53,674 nucleotides of DNA, taken from positions 1 through 53,674 of the forward strand of contig MVRP01000009.1 of NCBI GenBank assembly GCA_002067405.1, given 5' to 3'. Position 1 is the stretch's first letter, and each line of letters begins with the position of its first letter. The stretch is from Syntrophorhabdaceae bacterium PtaU1.Bin034 (lineage in GTDB: Bacteria; Desulfobacterota_G; Syntrophorhabdia; Syntrophorhabdales; WCHB1-27). A program made the position numbers and the translations under genes. Under the pieces are notes generated by a model. The model did no database searches. It was given only the letters and a program-made list of their open reading frames with translations, and had not been told where the DNA came from. This document shows, piece by piece, positions 7,917-17,925 of this stretch.

Positions 7917-8513
7917 ATGCGAAAAATGTTAAGAACCATCAATTGCTTCTGGGTCCTGTTTATTGCTTCGTGCGTCACCGTCAACGTCTATTTCCCCGCA
8001 GCCGCCGTACAAAAGGCTGCGGATGCAATCGTTGAGGACGTCACCGAGGAAGGCGGACAGCCGGCTAACGCACCGGCGCCGAAGCAGGGGCCGTCAAGCA
8101 GGCTAAACGATTTCCTTAAGGATCTTACCTTCGGTCCTGCTGAAGCCCAGGCCCAGGTTGACGTCAACGTATCAACTCCTGCTATCAGGTCTCTTAAGGA
8201 TTCGATGAGGAATCTCTACCGCCAGCTCAAGCCTTATTACGAGAAAGGAGTGGTGGGAGAGGGCAACAAAGGCTTTGTCGAGATAAGGGATGCGGGACCG
8301 CTCAACCTTCAGGAGAGGGGCCAGGTGAGCGCCTGGGTCGACCAGCAGAATAAGGCGCGCAGCTCCCTGTACAAGGAAATTGCCGTTGCCAACAAGCTGG
8401 GCCAGGAATCGGTCCCCCAGATCCAGAAGATCTTTTCCAACAGCTGGCGGGACAAATCGAAGCCGGGGTGGTGGATCCAGAATGACAGCGGCGCATGGGA
8501 ACAGAAGAAGTAG
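7917..8513 (+). CDS. Lipoprotein joining a YnbE-like N-terminus to a YdbL (DUF1318) domain
   Basis: A signal peptide ends in the lipobox IASC, with C19 as the lipidated residue. The mature N-terminus (CVTVNVYFPAAAVQKAADAI) is a short beta-strand segment of the YnbE type. After a Pro/Gln-rich linker comes a YdbL-like domain: LNLQERGQVSAWVDQQNKAR, SLYKEIAVANKL, then a C-terminal PGWWIQNDSGAWEQK. These correspond to E. coli YdbL's NAARKASYQKLADSNN and PGEYVQGINGKWLRK. In E. coli these functions are two separate genes, ynbE and ydbL, beside ydbH. The gene starts 77 bases after the ydbH-like stop; AGGAGG precedes ATG 7917. A role as outer-membrane anchor plus chaperone of the bridge is inferred. 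Confidence 0.78.
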   Translation: MRKMLRTINCFWVLFIASCVTVNVYFPAAAVQKAADAIVEDVTEEGGQPANAPAPKQGPSSRLNDFLKDLTFGPAEAQAQVDVNVSTPAIRSLKDSMRNLYRQLKPYYEKGVVGEGNKGFVEIRDAGPLNLQERGQVSAWVDQQNKARSSLYKEIAVANKLGQESVPQIQKIFSNSWRDKSKPGWWIQNDSGAWEQKK

Positions 8514-8548
8514 GGACACGATTCACCGCAACCTGTCGAGCACCGGCC

Positions 8549-9265
8549 ATGAAAACCCACATCGGTACCTCGGGATGGAATTACCCTCACTGGAAGAAGG
8601 TGTTCTATCCCGAGGGGCTGAGATCGAAGGATTGGCTGGGCTTCTATGCGCAACGTTTCCACACCCTCGAATTGAATGTCACCTTTTATCGGAGCGTAAA
8701 GGCAGAGACCTTCAGGAAATGGTATGAGGCGGTCCCTGAAGGCTTTCTCTTTTCGGTGAAGATGTCCCGGTTCATCACCCATATAAGAAGACTCAGGGTG
8801 GAACGGGATTCACTGGAGCGGTTCCTGGGAAACATATCGCACCTTGCCGAGAAATCGGGTGTTGTCCTCATCCAGTTCCCGCCCTCCCTCAAATTCGATC
8901 CTGACCTCGTCTCAACCTTCTTCGATCTCCTCGATCCCCACTTCAGATATACCGTCGAAGCAAGGAACAAGACCTTCATCTGCGAGGAATTCTACTCCCT
9001 TCTGAGGGAACGCAATATTGCGTGGTGCATCTCGGAAACAGCCGGCCGGTACCCCTCCTCGGAAGCAACTACTGCCGACTTTGTTTACCTGAGGTTGCAC
9101 GGCAGAGAAAAGCTCTATGCGTCGAGCTACAGTGATGACGCGTTGCAAGAGATCAAAGAGAAAATCGTCGGATGGGGCAAGGAAGCCTTTGTCTATTTCG
9201 ACAATGATTTCGAAGGCTACGCACCGCAGAACGCCTCCACGCTGCAGGCAATGCTGAAGACATAA
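8549..9265 (+). CDS. DUF72 family protein (238 aa)
   Basis: The opening HIGTSGWNYPHWKKVFYPEGL is the hallmark of DUF72 (YecE-like), a TIM-barrel family of unknown biochemical role. Other family blocks are ELNVTFYRSVKAETFRKW, FSVKMSRFITH and the barrel end FVYFDNDFEGYAPQNA. About 240 residues is the normal length. The chosen ATG at 8549 starts at the conserved motif. An upstream in-frame ATG at 8495 would overlap the preceding gene, and neither has a strong ribosome binding site. It lies 35 bases after the lipoprotein gene and may be read through from it. Nothing in the sequence links it to envelope function. Confidence 0.88.
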   Translation: MKTHIGTSGWNYPHWKKVFYPEGLRSKDWLGFYAQRFHTLELNVTFYRSVKAETFRKWYEAVPEGFLFSVKMSRFITHIRRLRVERDSLERFLGNISHLAEKSGVVLIQFPPSLKFDPDLVSTFFDLLDPHFRYTVEARNKTFICEEFYSLLRERNIAWCISETAGRYPSSEATTADFVYLRLHGREKLYASSYSDDALQEIKEKIVGWGKEAFVYFDNDFEGYAPQNASTLQAMLKT

Positions 9266-9420
9266 CCGTCTTTCCACTCGTTCAACAACCGATCAGCCGT
9301 CAAACGATGCAATTTATTGACAAGCAACGACCCGCATGATAGGTTCGCTCAAAGGAACGATCGGTTTGCTCCGGGTTTCCTGAAGACAAAAGCATTTCAT
9401 TGATGCTGGAGGAAGATATG

Positions 9421-12400
9421 ATGTTTCGATTTGCGGGTGCACTCTTCTTCTGTCTGGTAACAGCGTTTTCCATGGTTGTGGTCCCCTCGGTCCATGCGGC
9501 GGGCGTCGATTCCTTTTCTCCGCAGGGGACCGTTAAAGGCGTACGACAGGTGGCGGCCCGCTTCTCGGACCAGATGGTCGCCTTCGGCGACCCCCGCCTC
9601 TCCGACCCCTTTGAAGTCAAATGCGGTGAGAAAGGTAAGGGGCGATGGGTTGACGGCAAGAACTGGTCTTACGACTTCGAACGCGATCTTCCTGCAGGTG
9701 TGGTCTGCACTTTCACCCTTAAACCTGCGGTCAAAACGCTCTCGGGTAAGCCCCTGACAGGTCAGAAGCAATTCACCTTCACCACGGGCGGGCCGTCAGT
9801 GATCGACTCCGAACCCTTTGAGGGCGATGAATCCATCGACGAGAATCAGCGATTCGTGTTCACCCTGGATGCGGAGGCCGACGAGAAGACGGTCTCGGAG
9901 CGGGTCTACTGTTCCGTTGAGGGCATCCAGGAGCGGGTCGGCATACGGCTTATCACAGGAAAGGAAAAGGATGATCTTTTCGCGGCCATAAAGCACCGAA
10001 AAGGCCGTGGCCCGACCGTGGTGTTCGAGTGCCGCCGAACCTTTCCCCAAGAGGCGGTGGTCAAGGTCGTGTGGGGAAAGGGTGTCAGGTCGAAAAGCGG
10101 TGTTGCAACGACCGAAGACCAGGTATTGCCGTACAGGACAAGGAAACCTTTCACGGCGAGGTTCAGCTGCATGAAGGAGAAACCGGACGCCGGCTGCATG
10201 CCCCTTTCGCCCATGCGGCTTGACTTTACTGCTCCCGTATCGGTGAACATTGCGGGCAAGATAGCGCTCAAAAACAGCAAAGGGCGCGTATGGGGCCCGG
10301 CAAAGATCGAGGATACGGAGGGTCGGTCATATATTGTCGCAGGCGGCAAGGTGTACCAGGCAAAGGCAGCGGGAGCGGAACGCTTCGTACAGTCCGTCTC
10401 TTTCCAGGGCCCTTTTCCCGAAAACACGGCTTTCACCCTCACCCTTCCGCCCGGCTTTAAGGATGATGCCGGAAGAAAGCTCGCCAACGCGGATAAATTT
10501 CCCCTCCAGGTAAAGACCCACATCTATCCCCCTCTCGCCCGGTTTGCGGCCCCCTTCGGCATTATTGAATCTGCCGATCCGGTGCTTCCGGTGACGGTCC
10601 GCAACATTGAGACTCAAATGAGGACATGGATACAATCGGTCGAGAGTGAAGGCGGGAAACAGACGGCACCACGGATACCGTCGGCGCAAGCCGGGGCGGC
10701 AAAAGACAAAGAGGAGCCGGAAATTGGCGGAAGCGTCAACGCGTCCATTAGCCGGGTGGCTTCAGACAGGGAAGAGACGATCATAGCATGGCTCAAGCGG
10801 CTCCGCCGCATCAACAGGACTGAATCGGTGTTCGGCAAAGGAGACGGGAAACGAGAAGTGGCCGTGCCGCGGCCCGGCCGGTCCAGGGAGTTTGAAGTGG
10901 TAGGGATCCCGCTCAAGGAGCCGGGCTTCTACGTGGTGGAACTGGAAAGCAAACTCCTCGGCGCCCGTCTCCTCAGTAAGCCGGGACCCATGCATGTTCC
11001 TGCCTCGGCGCTCGTGACGAACATGGCGGCCCATTTCAAGTGGGGCAGGCAATCATCCCTTGTCTGGGTGACATCTCTCCATAATGCAGCACCTGTCGCA
11101 GATGCGGCCGTCACGCTCAGGGATTGCTCGGGAAAGCTGATATGGCAGGGCAAGACGGACGCCAAAGGCATCGCCAAAATATCCGGAGAACTTCCGTCCG
11201 CGCAAAAGCTTTCAAGCTGCCCCCTCGGACCCGAACGCCAGGCGAACCCGTATGACATCGATTACCCGGCACCTTTAGGAGACGTTGGCTCCGGGCTTTT
11301 CGTTTTTGCGAAGAAAGGCAACGATATGACCTTCACCCACTCCAGCTGGAATGAAGGCATTGCGCCGTGGAGGTTCAACTTCCCTACGGCAGCAGGATAT
11401 GCTGATAAGGAGAACTGCTCTGCTCACACGGTCTTCGACCGGACACTCTTGCGGGCAGGCGAGACACTCCATATGAAGCATTTCATCAGGCAGAAGGATA
11501 TGGTAAAGGGCTTTGTCATTCCTCCTGTATCGTTGCTGCCCGGCAAAGCGGTCATTCGCCATGCGGGAAGTGACCAGGAATACGCCTTCCCGTTGAAGTG
11601 GAATACTGACGGCACCGCGGAGATGACCTGGGAGGTGCCGAAAAACGCGAAGCTGGGCACGTATCAGGTCACTCTGGAGCAAAAAGCGGCCGCAACCGGG
11701 AAAGAGGCTGGCCGCAAGGTATTCGGCACCGGGTGGCAGACGGGCTCGTTTCGGGTCGAGGAGTTTCGGGTTCCTCTTATGAGGGCGATCGTGCAAGGGC
11801 CCAGGGAACCGGTCGTCAAGCCCAAGGAGGTTCACGTCGACGTATCGCTCACCTATCTCTCGGGCGGGGGCGCGTCGTTGGCGGCGGTCAAGCTCAGGTC
11901 CGAAATAAGGCAAAAATCGATCTCGTTCCCGGACTATGAAGACTTCGTCTTTTCGAACGGCGGCGTAAAGAAAGGGGTGGAGAAGCCTCTGTATGAAGAC
12001 GAGGAGACGGAGTACGAAGAGGGCCGGCCGGTCGTTCAGAGAAGGGGAGGTGGCAAGGGGCAGGATATCAAACTGAAAACCCTTGAATTGACGCTCGACC
12101 AGACCGGGTCCGCACGGGCAACGCTGAAAGACATTCCGGGGATCGACAGGCCGGGCGACCTTCTCACCGAACTTGAATTCAGGGACCCGAACGGCGAGAC
12201 GCAGACTGTTTCGTCTCACATCAATGTTTATCCGGCGAAGCTCCATGCAGGTATCGCCGTCGATGGAACAGGAGAGGGGTCGCTCAGATACAGGGCAATG
12301 GCCGTGGATCTGAAGGGGCAGCCCCTGGCCGATGCAACGATCAAGGTGAACCTGCTCCAAAGGAAGACATATTCCCACCGCAGGCGGGTGGCCGGCGGCT

Positions 12401-15279
12401 TCTACGCGTATGAGCACACGAGCGAGATCATGGAGGCCGGACCTCACTGCGAAGGGAGGACGAGTAAAGAAGGGATACTCTTCTGCGAAGGAAAATCACC
12501 CGTTTCCGGAGAGATCATCCTCCAGGCCGAGGCGCGGGATGGTTCAGGAAATGTCTCTACCGCCCACGCCGAGCAGTACGTGTACGGCGTTGAAGATCAA
12601 TGGTTCGGGGCAGGGCAGGACGACCGAATCGATCTCGTACCGGAGAGAAAGCGCTATGAGCCGGGCGAGACAGCCCGGTTCGAGGTGAGAATGCCTTTCC
12701 GGGAGGCGGCCCTGCTCATCTCGGTCGAGCGCGAAGGCATCATGGATACGTATGTGAGGAAGATTTCCCGGAAGGAGCCGGTTTTCGAGATCCCGGTAAA
12801 GGATTATTATGCGCCGAATGCGTACGTCTCGGCCCTCGTGGTCAGGGGGCGTGTGGCCGATACAAAGCCAACTGCCACCTTTGACCCCGGAAAACCGGCG
12901 TACAAGCTGGGCATTACAGAGATTAAAGTGGGATGGCGAAACCATGAGCTGAAGGTCAACGTCGCCACGCCGCGCAAGACGTACCGGGTCAGGGAGACAG
13001 TGGAGACGAAGATCAACGTGAAAACGGCTCTCGGCAAAACGCCTCCCAAAGGGAGCGAAGTGGCGGTTGCCGCAGTTGACGAGGGCCTCCTCGAACTCAA
13101 GCCCAACGAGAGCTGGAAGCTGCTTGAAGCCATGATGAAAAGGAGGCCCTACGAGGTCACAACTTCGACAGCCCAGATGATGGTTGCGGGCAAGCGGCAT
13201 TTTGGCCGCAAGGCGCTGCCGCACGGTGGAGGGGGCGGTAAGCAGACTACGAGAGAGCTGTTTGACACACTCCTTTTCTGGAAGGCAAGGATCGCTCTCG
13301 ACGAAAAAGGTGAGGCAACAGTAAAGATACCGCTCAATGATTCGCTCACGTCATTTCGGATTGTGGCAATCGCGTCGGCCGGCGCATCTCTTTTCGGGAC
13401 GGGGAGCACGAGTGTTGTCACGACCCAGGACCTGATGGTCCTTTCCGGGCTCCCTCCGCTCGTGAGGGAAGGGGACCTCTTCACCGCAGGCTTTACCGTC
13501 CGGAATACTTCCGGACAGCCGATGGACGTGGAGGCGAAGCTGATCCTGACCGACGGAACGGGAAAGAAAGAGCTGACGCCTATCGCCCGGACGCTCGCTG
13601 CGGGCGAGTCGTGCGAAATAGGCTGGGATGTGAGCGTGCCTTTTGGCTCGGCGACGCTCGGCTACGAGGTGAGGGTTGCGGACAAGGCGTCAGGCCTGTC
13701 AGATACGGTGAAGGTCAGCCAGAAGGTGGTCCCGGCGGTGCCTGTCAGGACCTTTCAGGCCACTCTTCTTCAGTTGAAGGAACCGCTCCGGATGTCCGTA
13801 GAAAGGCCCGATGACGCCATTCCGGGCAGAGGCGGCATACACCTCGGTCTGAAACCGAAAATTGCAGAAGGACTTGACGGCGTGGCCGGGTACATGAGCC
13901 AATATCCGTACGTCTGTCTTGAGCAGCGGGTGTCAAAGGCCGTAGCCCTGAGAAATGGGACCATGTGGCAGAAGATCATGGCGGAGCTTCCTTCATATCT
14001 GGACGCTGACGGCTTGGTCAGATATTTCCCGGCTTCGTTCATTCTCGGGAGCGATGTGCTCACCTCGTATGTGCTCGCCGTCGCCCACGAGGCGGGATAT
14101 GTAATTCCGGGCAATTTGCTTGCCAGAATGAAGAGTGGCTTGAAAGGGTTCGTCGAGGGGCGGATCACCAGGTGGTCGAGCCTGCCGACCGCGGACCTTG
14201 CCATAAGAAAAGTGGCGGCAGTGGAAGCCCTTTCCCGTTACAAAGAATCGGGCAACAAGCTCCTCGATTCCGTTGCCGTCGAGCCGAATCTCTGGCCTAC
14301 CTCGGCGGTGCTCGACTGGATCAGCGTGCTCGACCGGACAGCCGATATTCCGGACAGGGCGACGAAGCTGCGTCAGGCACAGACCATACTCCGCTCGCGG
14401 CTCAATTTCCAGGGGACCGTAATGGGCCTCTCGACCGAGAAGTCAGACTATTGCTGGTGGCTCATGGTGTCGCCCGACACAAACGCAGTCCGGACCTTGC
14501 TCACCACGCTCGCATTTGACAGCTGGGATCAGGATGCCCCGAGGATCGCCCGGGGCGTGATAGGCCGGCTCCGCAAAGGCCACTGGAATACGACCGTGGC
14601 GAACGCCTGGGGAGTGCTTGCCATGGAAAAGTTCTCAAAGAAATTCGAGTCAATTCCCGTGACGGGCACGACCGGGTCGTCACTGGGACGCAAATCGGCT
14701 TCCACGGATTGGGCAAAAACGCCGAAAGGTTCGGAAATCATGCTCCCGTGGCCGGCAAAGAAGGAAGCGCTCCGGGTCGCACATCAGGGCGGGGGGAGCC
14801 CGTGGCTTACTGTTCAGAGCCTGGCGGCAATCCCTCTGAAAGAGCCGCTGTCGAGCGGCTACAGGATCAGGAAGACCGTGTCGCCGGTCGAGCAGAAGAC
14901 CCCCGGAAAATGGAGCAGGGGAGACGCGGCGCGGGTGCAGCTGGAGATCGACGCCCAGACAGACATGACGTGGGTAGTGGTCGACGACCCCATACCTGCG
15001 GGTGCGACTATTCTGGGCAGCGGTCTCGGCCGAGACTCAGCCTTCCTCACAAAGCAGGAATCGGAGAAGGGACGGGCGCGCGAGGTGTTCAGGGAACGGT
15101 CATTCGAGGCGATGAAGGCCTATTTTGAATACGTGTGGAAGGGGAAGTTCACGGTAGAGTACACGGTAAGACTGAACAACGAAGGGACGTTCAACCTGCC
15201 GCCAACCAGGGTCGAGGCGCTCTACTCACCGGAATTGTTCGGTGAGCTGCCGAACAGCAGGATACAGGTTGTACCGTAG
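9421..15279 (+). CDS. Bacterial alpha-2-macroglobulin with thioester (1,952 aa)
   Basis: This is a giant secreted protease trap. A Sec signal peptide (about residues 1-26, cleaved near SVHA/AG) has no lipobox cysteine, unlike E. coli YfhM, so the protein is probably soluble in the periplasm. A chain of MG beta-sandwich domains follows; GKATVKIPLNDSLTSFRIVAIAS-like sequence marks the domain before the thioester domain. The thioester CLEQ is intact at C1499-Q1502 inside YPYVCLEQRVSKAVALRNG. A receptor-like MG10 domain ends in LPPTRVEALYSPE. It is about 300 residues longer than YfhM. The usual partner pbpC is not beside it. GGAGGA sits 7 bases before ATG 9421. A TTGACA at 9317-9322 may be part of its promoter, but no good -10 follows. 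Confidence 0.93.
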   Translation: MFRFAGALFFCLVTAFSMVVVPSVHAAGVDSFSPQGTVKGVRQVAARFSDQMVAFGDPRLSDPFEVKCGEKGKGRWVDGKNWSYDFERDLPAGVVCTFTLKPAVKTLSGKPLTGQKQFTFTTGGPSVIDSEPFEGDESIDENQRFVFTLDAEADEKTVSERVYCSVEGIQERVGIRLITGKEKDDLFAAIKHRKGRGPTVVFECRRTFPQEAVVKVVWGKGVRSKSGVATTEDQVLPYRTRKPFTARFSCMKEKPDAGCMPLSPMRLDFTAPVSVNIAGKIALKNSKGRVWGPAKIEDTEGRSYIVAGGKVYQAKAAGAERFVQSVSFQGPFPENTAFTLTLPPGFKDDAGRKLANADKFPLQVKTHIYPPLARFAAPFGIIESADPVLPVTVRNIETQMRTWIQSVESEGGKQTAPRIPSAQAGAAKDKEEPEIGGSVNASISRVASDREETIIAWLKRLRRINRTESVFGKGDGKREVAVPRPGRSREFEVVGIPLKEPGFYVVELESKLLGARLLSKPGPMHVPASALVTNMAAHFKWGRQSSLVWVTSLHNAAPVADAAVTLRDCSGKLIWQGKTDAKGIAKISGELPSAQKLSSCPLGPERQANPYDIDYPAPLGDVGSGLFVFAKKGNDMTFTHSSWNEGIAPWRFNFPTAAGYADKENCSAHTVFDRTLLRAGETLHMKHFIRQKDMVKGFVIPPVSLLPGKAVIRHAGSDQEYAFPLKWNTDGTAEMTWEVPKNAKLGTYQVTLEQKAAATGKEAGRKVFGTGWQTGSFRVEEFRVPLMRAIVQGPREPVVKPKEVHVDVSLTYLSGGGASLAAVKLRSEIRQKSISFPDYEDFVFSNGGVKKGVEKPLYEDEETEYEEGRPVVQRRGGGKGQDIKLKTLELTLDQTGSARATLKDIPGIDRPGDLLTELEFRDPNGETQTVSSHINVYPAKLHAGIAVDGTGEGSLRYRAMAVDLKGQPLADATIKVNLLQRKTYSHRRRVAGGFYAYEHTSEIMEAGPHCEGRTSKEGILFCEGKSPVSGEIILQAEARDGSGNVSTAHAEQYVYGVEDQWFGAGQDDRIDLVPERKRYEPGETARFEVRMPFREAALLISVEREGIMDTYVRKISRKEPVFEIPVKDYYAPNAYVSALVVRGRVADTKPTATFDPGKPAYKLGITEIKVGWRNHELKVNVATPRKTYRVRETVETKINVKTALGKTPPKGSEVAVAAVDEGLLELKPNESWKLLEAMMKRRPYEVTTSTAQMMVAGKRHFGRKALPHGGGGGKQTTRELFDTLLFWKARIALDEKGEATVKIPLNDSLTSFRIVAIASAGASLFGTGSTSVVTTQDLMVLSGLPPLVREGDLFTAGFTVRNTSGQPMDVEAKLILTDGTGKKELTPIARTLAAGESCEIGWDVSVPFGSATLGYEVRVADKASGLSDTVKVSQKVVPAVPVRTFQATLLQLKEPLRMSVERPDDAIPGRGGIHLGLKPKIAEGLDGVAGYMSQYPYVCLEQRVSKAVALRNGTMWQKIMAELPSYLDADGLVRYFPASFILGSDVLTSYVLAVAHEAGYVIPGNLLARMKSGLKGFVEGRITRWSSLPTADLAIRKVAAVEALSRYKESGNKLLDSVAVEPNLWPTSAVLDWISVLDRTADIPDRATKLRQAQTILRSRLNFQGTVMGLSTEKSDYCWWLMVSPDTNAVRTLLTTLAFDSWDQDAPRIARGVIGRLRKGHWNTTVANAWGVLAMEKFSKKFESIPVTGTTGSSLGRKSASTDWAKTPKGSEIMLPWPAKKEALRVAHQGGGSPWLTVQSLAAIPLKEPLSSGYRIRKTVSPVEQKTPGKWSRGDAARVQLEIDAQTDMTWVVVDDPIPAGATILGSGLGRDSAFLTKQESEKGRAREVFRERSFEAMKAYFEYVWKGKFTVEYTVRLNNEGTFNLPPTRVEALYSPELFGELPNSRIQVVP

Positions 15280-15323
15280 CGACGGGCACGCCGGACGCGC
15301 TAAAGGGTCCTAATCCCCTGGGA

Positions 15324-17744
15324 TCAAACCCTGGCTTCTTCGCTGCCGCCGAAGACCCGGTCTATGGCACCCGTCAGTTCCGACCGTTGGATCGGTTTCA
15401 TGAGAACCGCGTCGATCCCTTCGGAATGCGCCAGTCCGGGCGACACCGCCTCGCTGTACCCGGTACAGAGGATGATCGGAACGGCCGGACGGATGTCGAG
15501 GAGCTCTCTTGCAAGCTCCATTCCGGTCATGTGAGGCATGGTCTGGTCCGTTATGACGAGATCGAACCGGCCGGGATCTTCGAGAAAGATTTTGAGGGCC
15601 ATAATGGGGTCGGTTTCGGTTACCATGTGGTAGCCCAACTGGCTCAGGGTACTCCTGGCAGCGGTTACGAGCTGCTCTTCGTCATCGACGAAAAGAATGG
15701 TCTTTCCGATCCCATGGTTCGGGGATAGGGATCTCTTTTCCACGGCATCCTGCTGCGTTGCGGCCCGGGGGAAGAATATCCTTATCGCTGTCCCCTTATC
15801 CGGCCGGCTCTCGACGGTTATCGTTCCCTTGTGGCTCTCGACAATGCCGTGAACCACGGCGAGGCCCATGCCGTGCCCTATCTTCTTGGTGGTAAAGAAC
15901 GGCTCGAACATTCTCTTGACGACTTGCTCATCCATACCGGAGCCGGTATCTCTCACGGAGAGCATCATATACTGTCCGGCGGGCAGCTGACTGTACAGCC
16001 GTTTTTCAGGGCCGACGTTCACGGCGGCGACAGTGATCTCGACCGAGCCCCTCCTGTCATTGATCGCATCACGCGCGTTGGCCACAAGGTTCATCAATAT
16101 CTGCTGGATAAGCTGAGAGTCGGCGATGATCGTGCCTTCTTCATCCTGCAGGTTCAGGGACATGTCGATGGTCGCAGGGAGGGTCGCCCTCAACAACGCG
16201 AATGTTTCGCGTACGAGTGGCGCGAGTCTCACCGGCTTTCGCTCGGGCTCCACTTTGCGGCTGAAAGTAAGGATCTGCTGCACCAGGCTTTTTGCCCTGA
16301 TGCACGCTTTCAGGCTCTGTTCAAGACGATGGTATGTAGGATCCCCCGGCCCCACGCTATCCAGCGCGAGTTCCGTGTTTCCCAGTATAATGGCCAGGAT
16401 ATTATTGAAATCATGGGCTATGCCGCCGGCGAGGGTACCGATGGCCTGCATCTTGTGCGCCTGGCGAAGTTCTTCTTCCTTCTGCTTCTTTTCGGTTATA
16501 TCCTCGTCCACTATGACCGCGCCCATTACCTTTCCCTGCTCATCGAGCACCGGTACGGCCGAGTGAGCGACGATCTTGTGTTTTCCGTCAAATGTCTCGA
16601 TATCCATCTCTTTGTTGAGCGTGGTTTCGCCTTTTACAATAGCCCGCCAGCCGCTTCTCTCCTCCTGCTTGACCGCTTCTCCCGTTGCCGTCCACCAGGC
16701 CTTGTACTCGCCATACCCTTCCATGCCGACATAGCGGACCCCTCCCCAGATTTGCTCTCCGGCAGGATTGCACCGGATGATCTTGCCATGGGCATCGAAG
16801 ACCCACACACCAACCGGGAGAGTATCCATTACTTTTTGCAGGAATTCTTCGGCTGTCCTCCGGGCTTCCTCGCCCTTGACCTGATCCGTCACGTCCTGCA
16901 AGTAGGCGGAAAGACCGTCTTCGGAAGGATAGAGGCGGACGTCAACCCATTTATGGGTGAAGGAAGAGAAGAATCGGAACGAGGCCGGCTTGTCTTCCTT
17001 CATGGCCCTTTCACACCGATACCGGAATTCGGAGGTATAGGCGAAGGTCTCCCATATTCTCTTTCCGATGATGTCTTCGCAGGATTTGCCCAGGGCCCTT
17101 TCGAAGTTCTTGTTGCAGTAGGTGAACTGCCATTGCCGGTCGACGCTGAAAAAGGAATCGGTGATGCTCTCGAGGATGCTGTGAAGTCTTCTGTAGGCGG
17201 TGATCAGCTCCGCGGTCCGTTCGATGACGCGAGCCTCAAGTTCCGCATGGGCCTGCCTGACAGCTTCCTCGGCCTGTTTACGTTCGGTGATATCGCGAAT
17301 GGAGGCCATACATATCAAGCGGCCGGCCCGCTCGACCGTTTTGCCGTGCACCTCGACAATCAACTCGGAACGGTCTTTTCTGAGCGCCCGCCACTCTCCG
17401 ATCGCCTCGCCGCCGGTGAGCGTCGCCGTAAGCTTCTCACGCTCTTCGGGCACCACAAAATCGGTGAGGGGCCTTCCAATGACTTCGGAGAGGTCATACC
17501 CGTGCATACGGGCGAACTGTTCGTTTGCCCCGACCACGTAGCCGTCCTCGGACCACACGAAGCCCTCGAAGGTTGAATCGGCAAACGCTAAGTAGCGTTC
17601 CTCGCTCTCTCTGAGAGACGTCTCGAGCTGGTCGATCCTCTGCTCCATGATCGCCTGTTCGGCAGGCTCCTCTTTCGTTCGGACGCGCAGGGGATCATGG
17701 ATATTGCCAGCGCTTCCCTTTTTCCGGGTGTCCCTGTTCATCAT
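15324..17744 (-). CDS. Hybrid sensor histidine kinase, 3 PAS + HisKA + HATPase + receiver (806 aa)
   Basis: Domains in order: PAS about 45-155 (ending IRDITERKQAEE), a short coiled coil 156-190, PAS 185-290, PAS 300-420, HisKA with phospho-acceptor H444 in [11 protein letters not shown], HATPase with N-box N552/N556 and G-boxes DTGSGMD and GHGMGLAV, and a C-terminal receiver (FVDDEEQ, phospho-acceptor D733 in VITDQTMP). There are no membrane segments, so it senses a cytoplasmic signal through its PAS domains. The attached receiver has no output domain, so the partner lies elsewhere. The start is ATG 17744 or ATG 17741; GAGGAG spacing favours the second. It faces the alpha-2-macroglobulin gene across 44 bp. 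Confidence 0.93.
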   Translation of the reverse strand: MMNRDTRKKGSAGNIHDPLRVRTKEEPAEQAIMEQRIDQLETSLRESEERYLAFADSTFEGFVWSEDGYVVGANEQFARMHGYDLSEVIGRPLTDFVVPEEREKLTATLTGGEAIGEWRALRKDRSELIVEVHGKTVERAGRLICMASIRDITERKQAEEAVRQAHAELEARVIERTAELITAYRRLHSILESITDSFFSVDRQWQFTYCNKNFERALGKSCEDIIGKRIWETFAYTSEFRYRCERAMKEDKPASFRFFSSFTHKWVDVRLYPSEDGLSAYLQDVTDQVKGEEARRTAEEFLQKVMDTLPVGVWVFDAHGKIIRCNPAGEQIWGGVRYVGMEGYGEYKAWWTATGEAVKQEERSGWRAIVKGETTLNKEMDIETFDGKHKIVAHSAVPVLDEQGKVMGAVIVDEDITEKKQKEEELRQAHKMQAIGTLAGGIAHDFNNILAIILGNTELALDSVGPGDPTYHRLEQSLKACIRAKSLVQQILTFSRKVEPERKPVRLAPLVRETFALLRATLPATIDMSLNLQDEEGTIIADSQLIQQILMNLVANARDAINDRRGSVEITVAAVNVGPEKRLYSQLPAGQYMMLSVRDTGSGMDEQVVKRMFEPFFTTKKIGHGMGLAVVHGIVESHKGTITVESRPDKGTAIRIFFPRAATQQDAVEKRSLSPNHGIGKTILFVDDEEQLVTAARSTLSQLGYHMVTETDPIMALKIFLEDPGRFDLVITDQTMPHMTGMELARELLDIRPAVPIILCTGYSEAVSPGLAHSEGIDAVLMKPIQRSELTGAIDRVFGGSEEARV

Positions 17745-17925
17745 ACTCCTCTCTTTTTGTCCGGGGCTTATCCGCGGCTGAAATCACGAGGGTGCGATGA
17801 CTGCTTTCATGAACATGCGCCTGCGCCGCCGGCAGCAGTCCGGAGGTGCAGGCTCTACCTATATACCTTAATTTATTATATCTATCAGGCGGGAAACAGA
17901 TCAATACTCTTCGCTCTATTATTGG

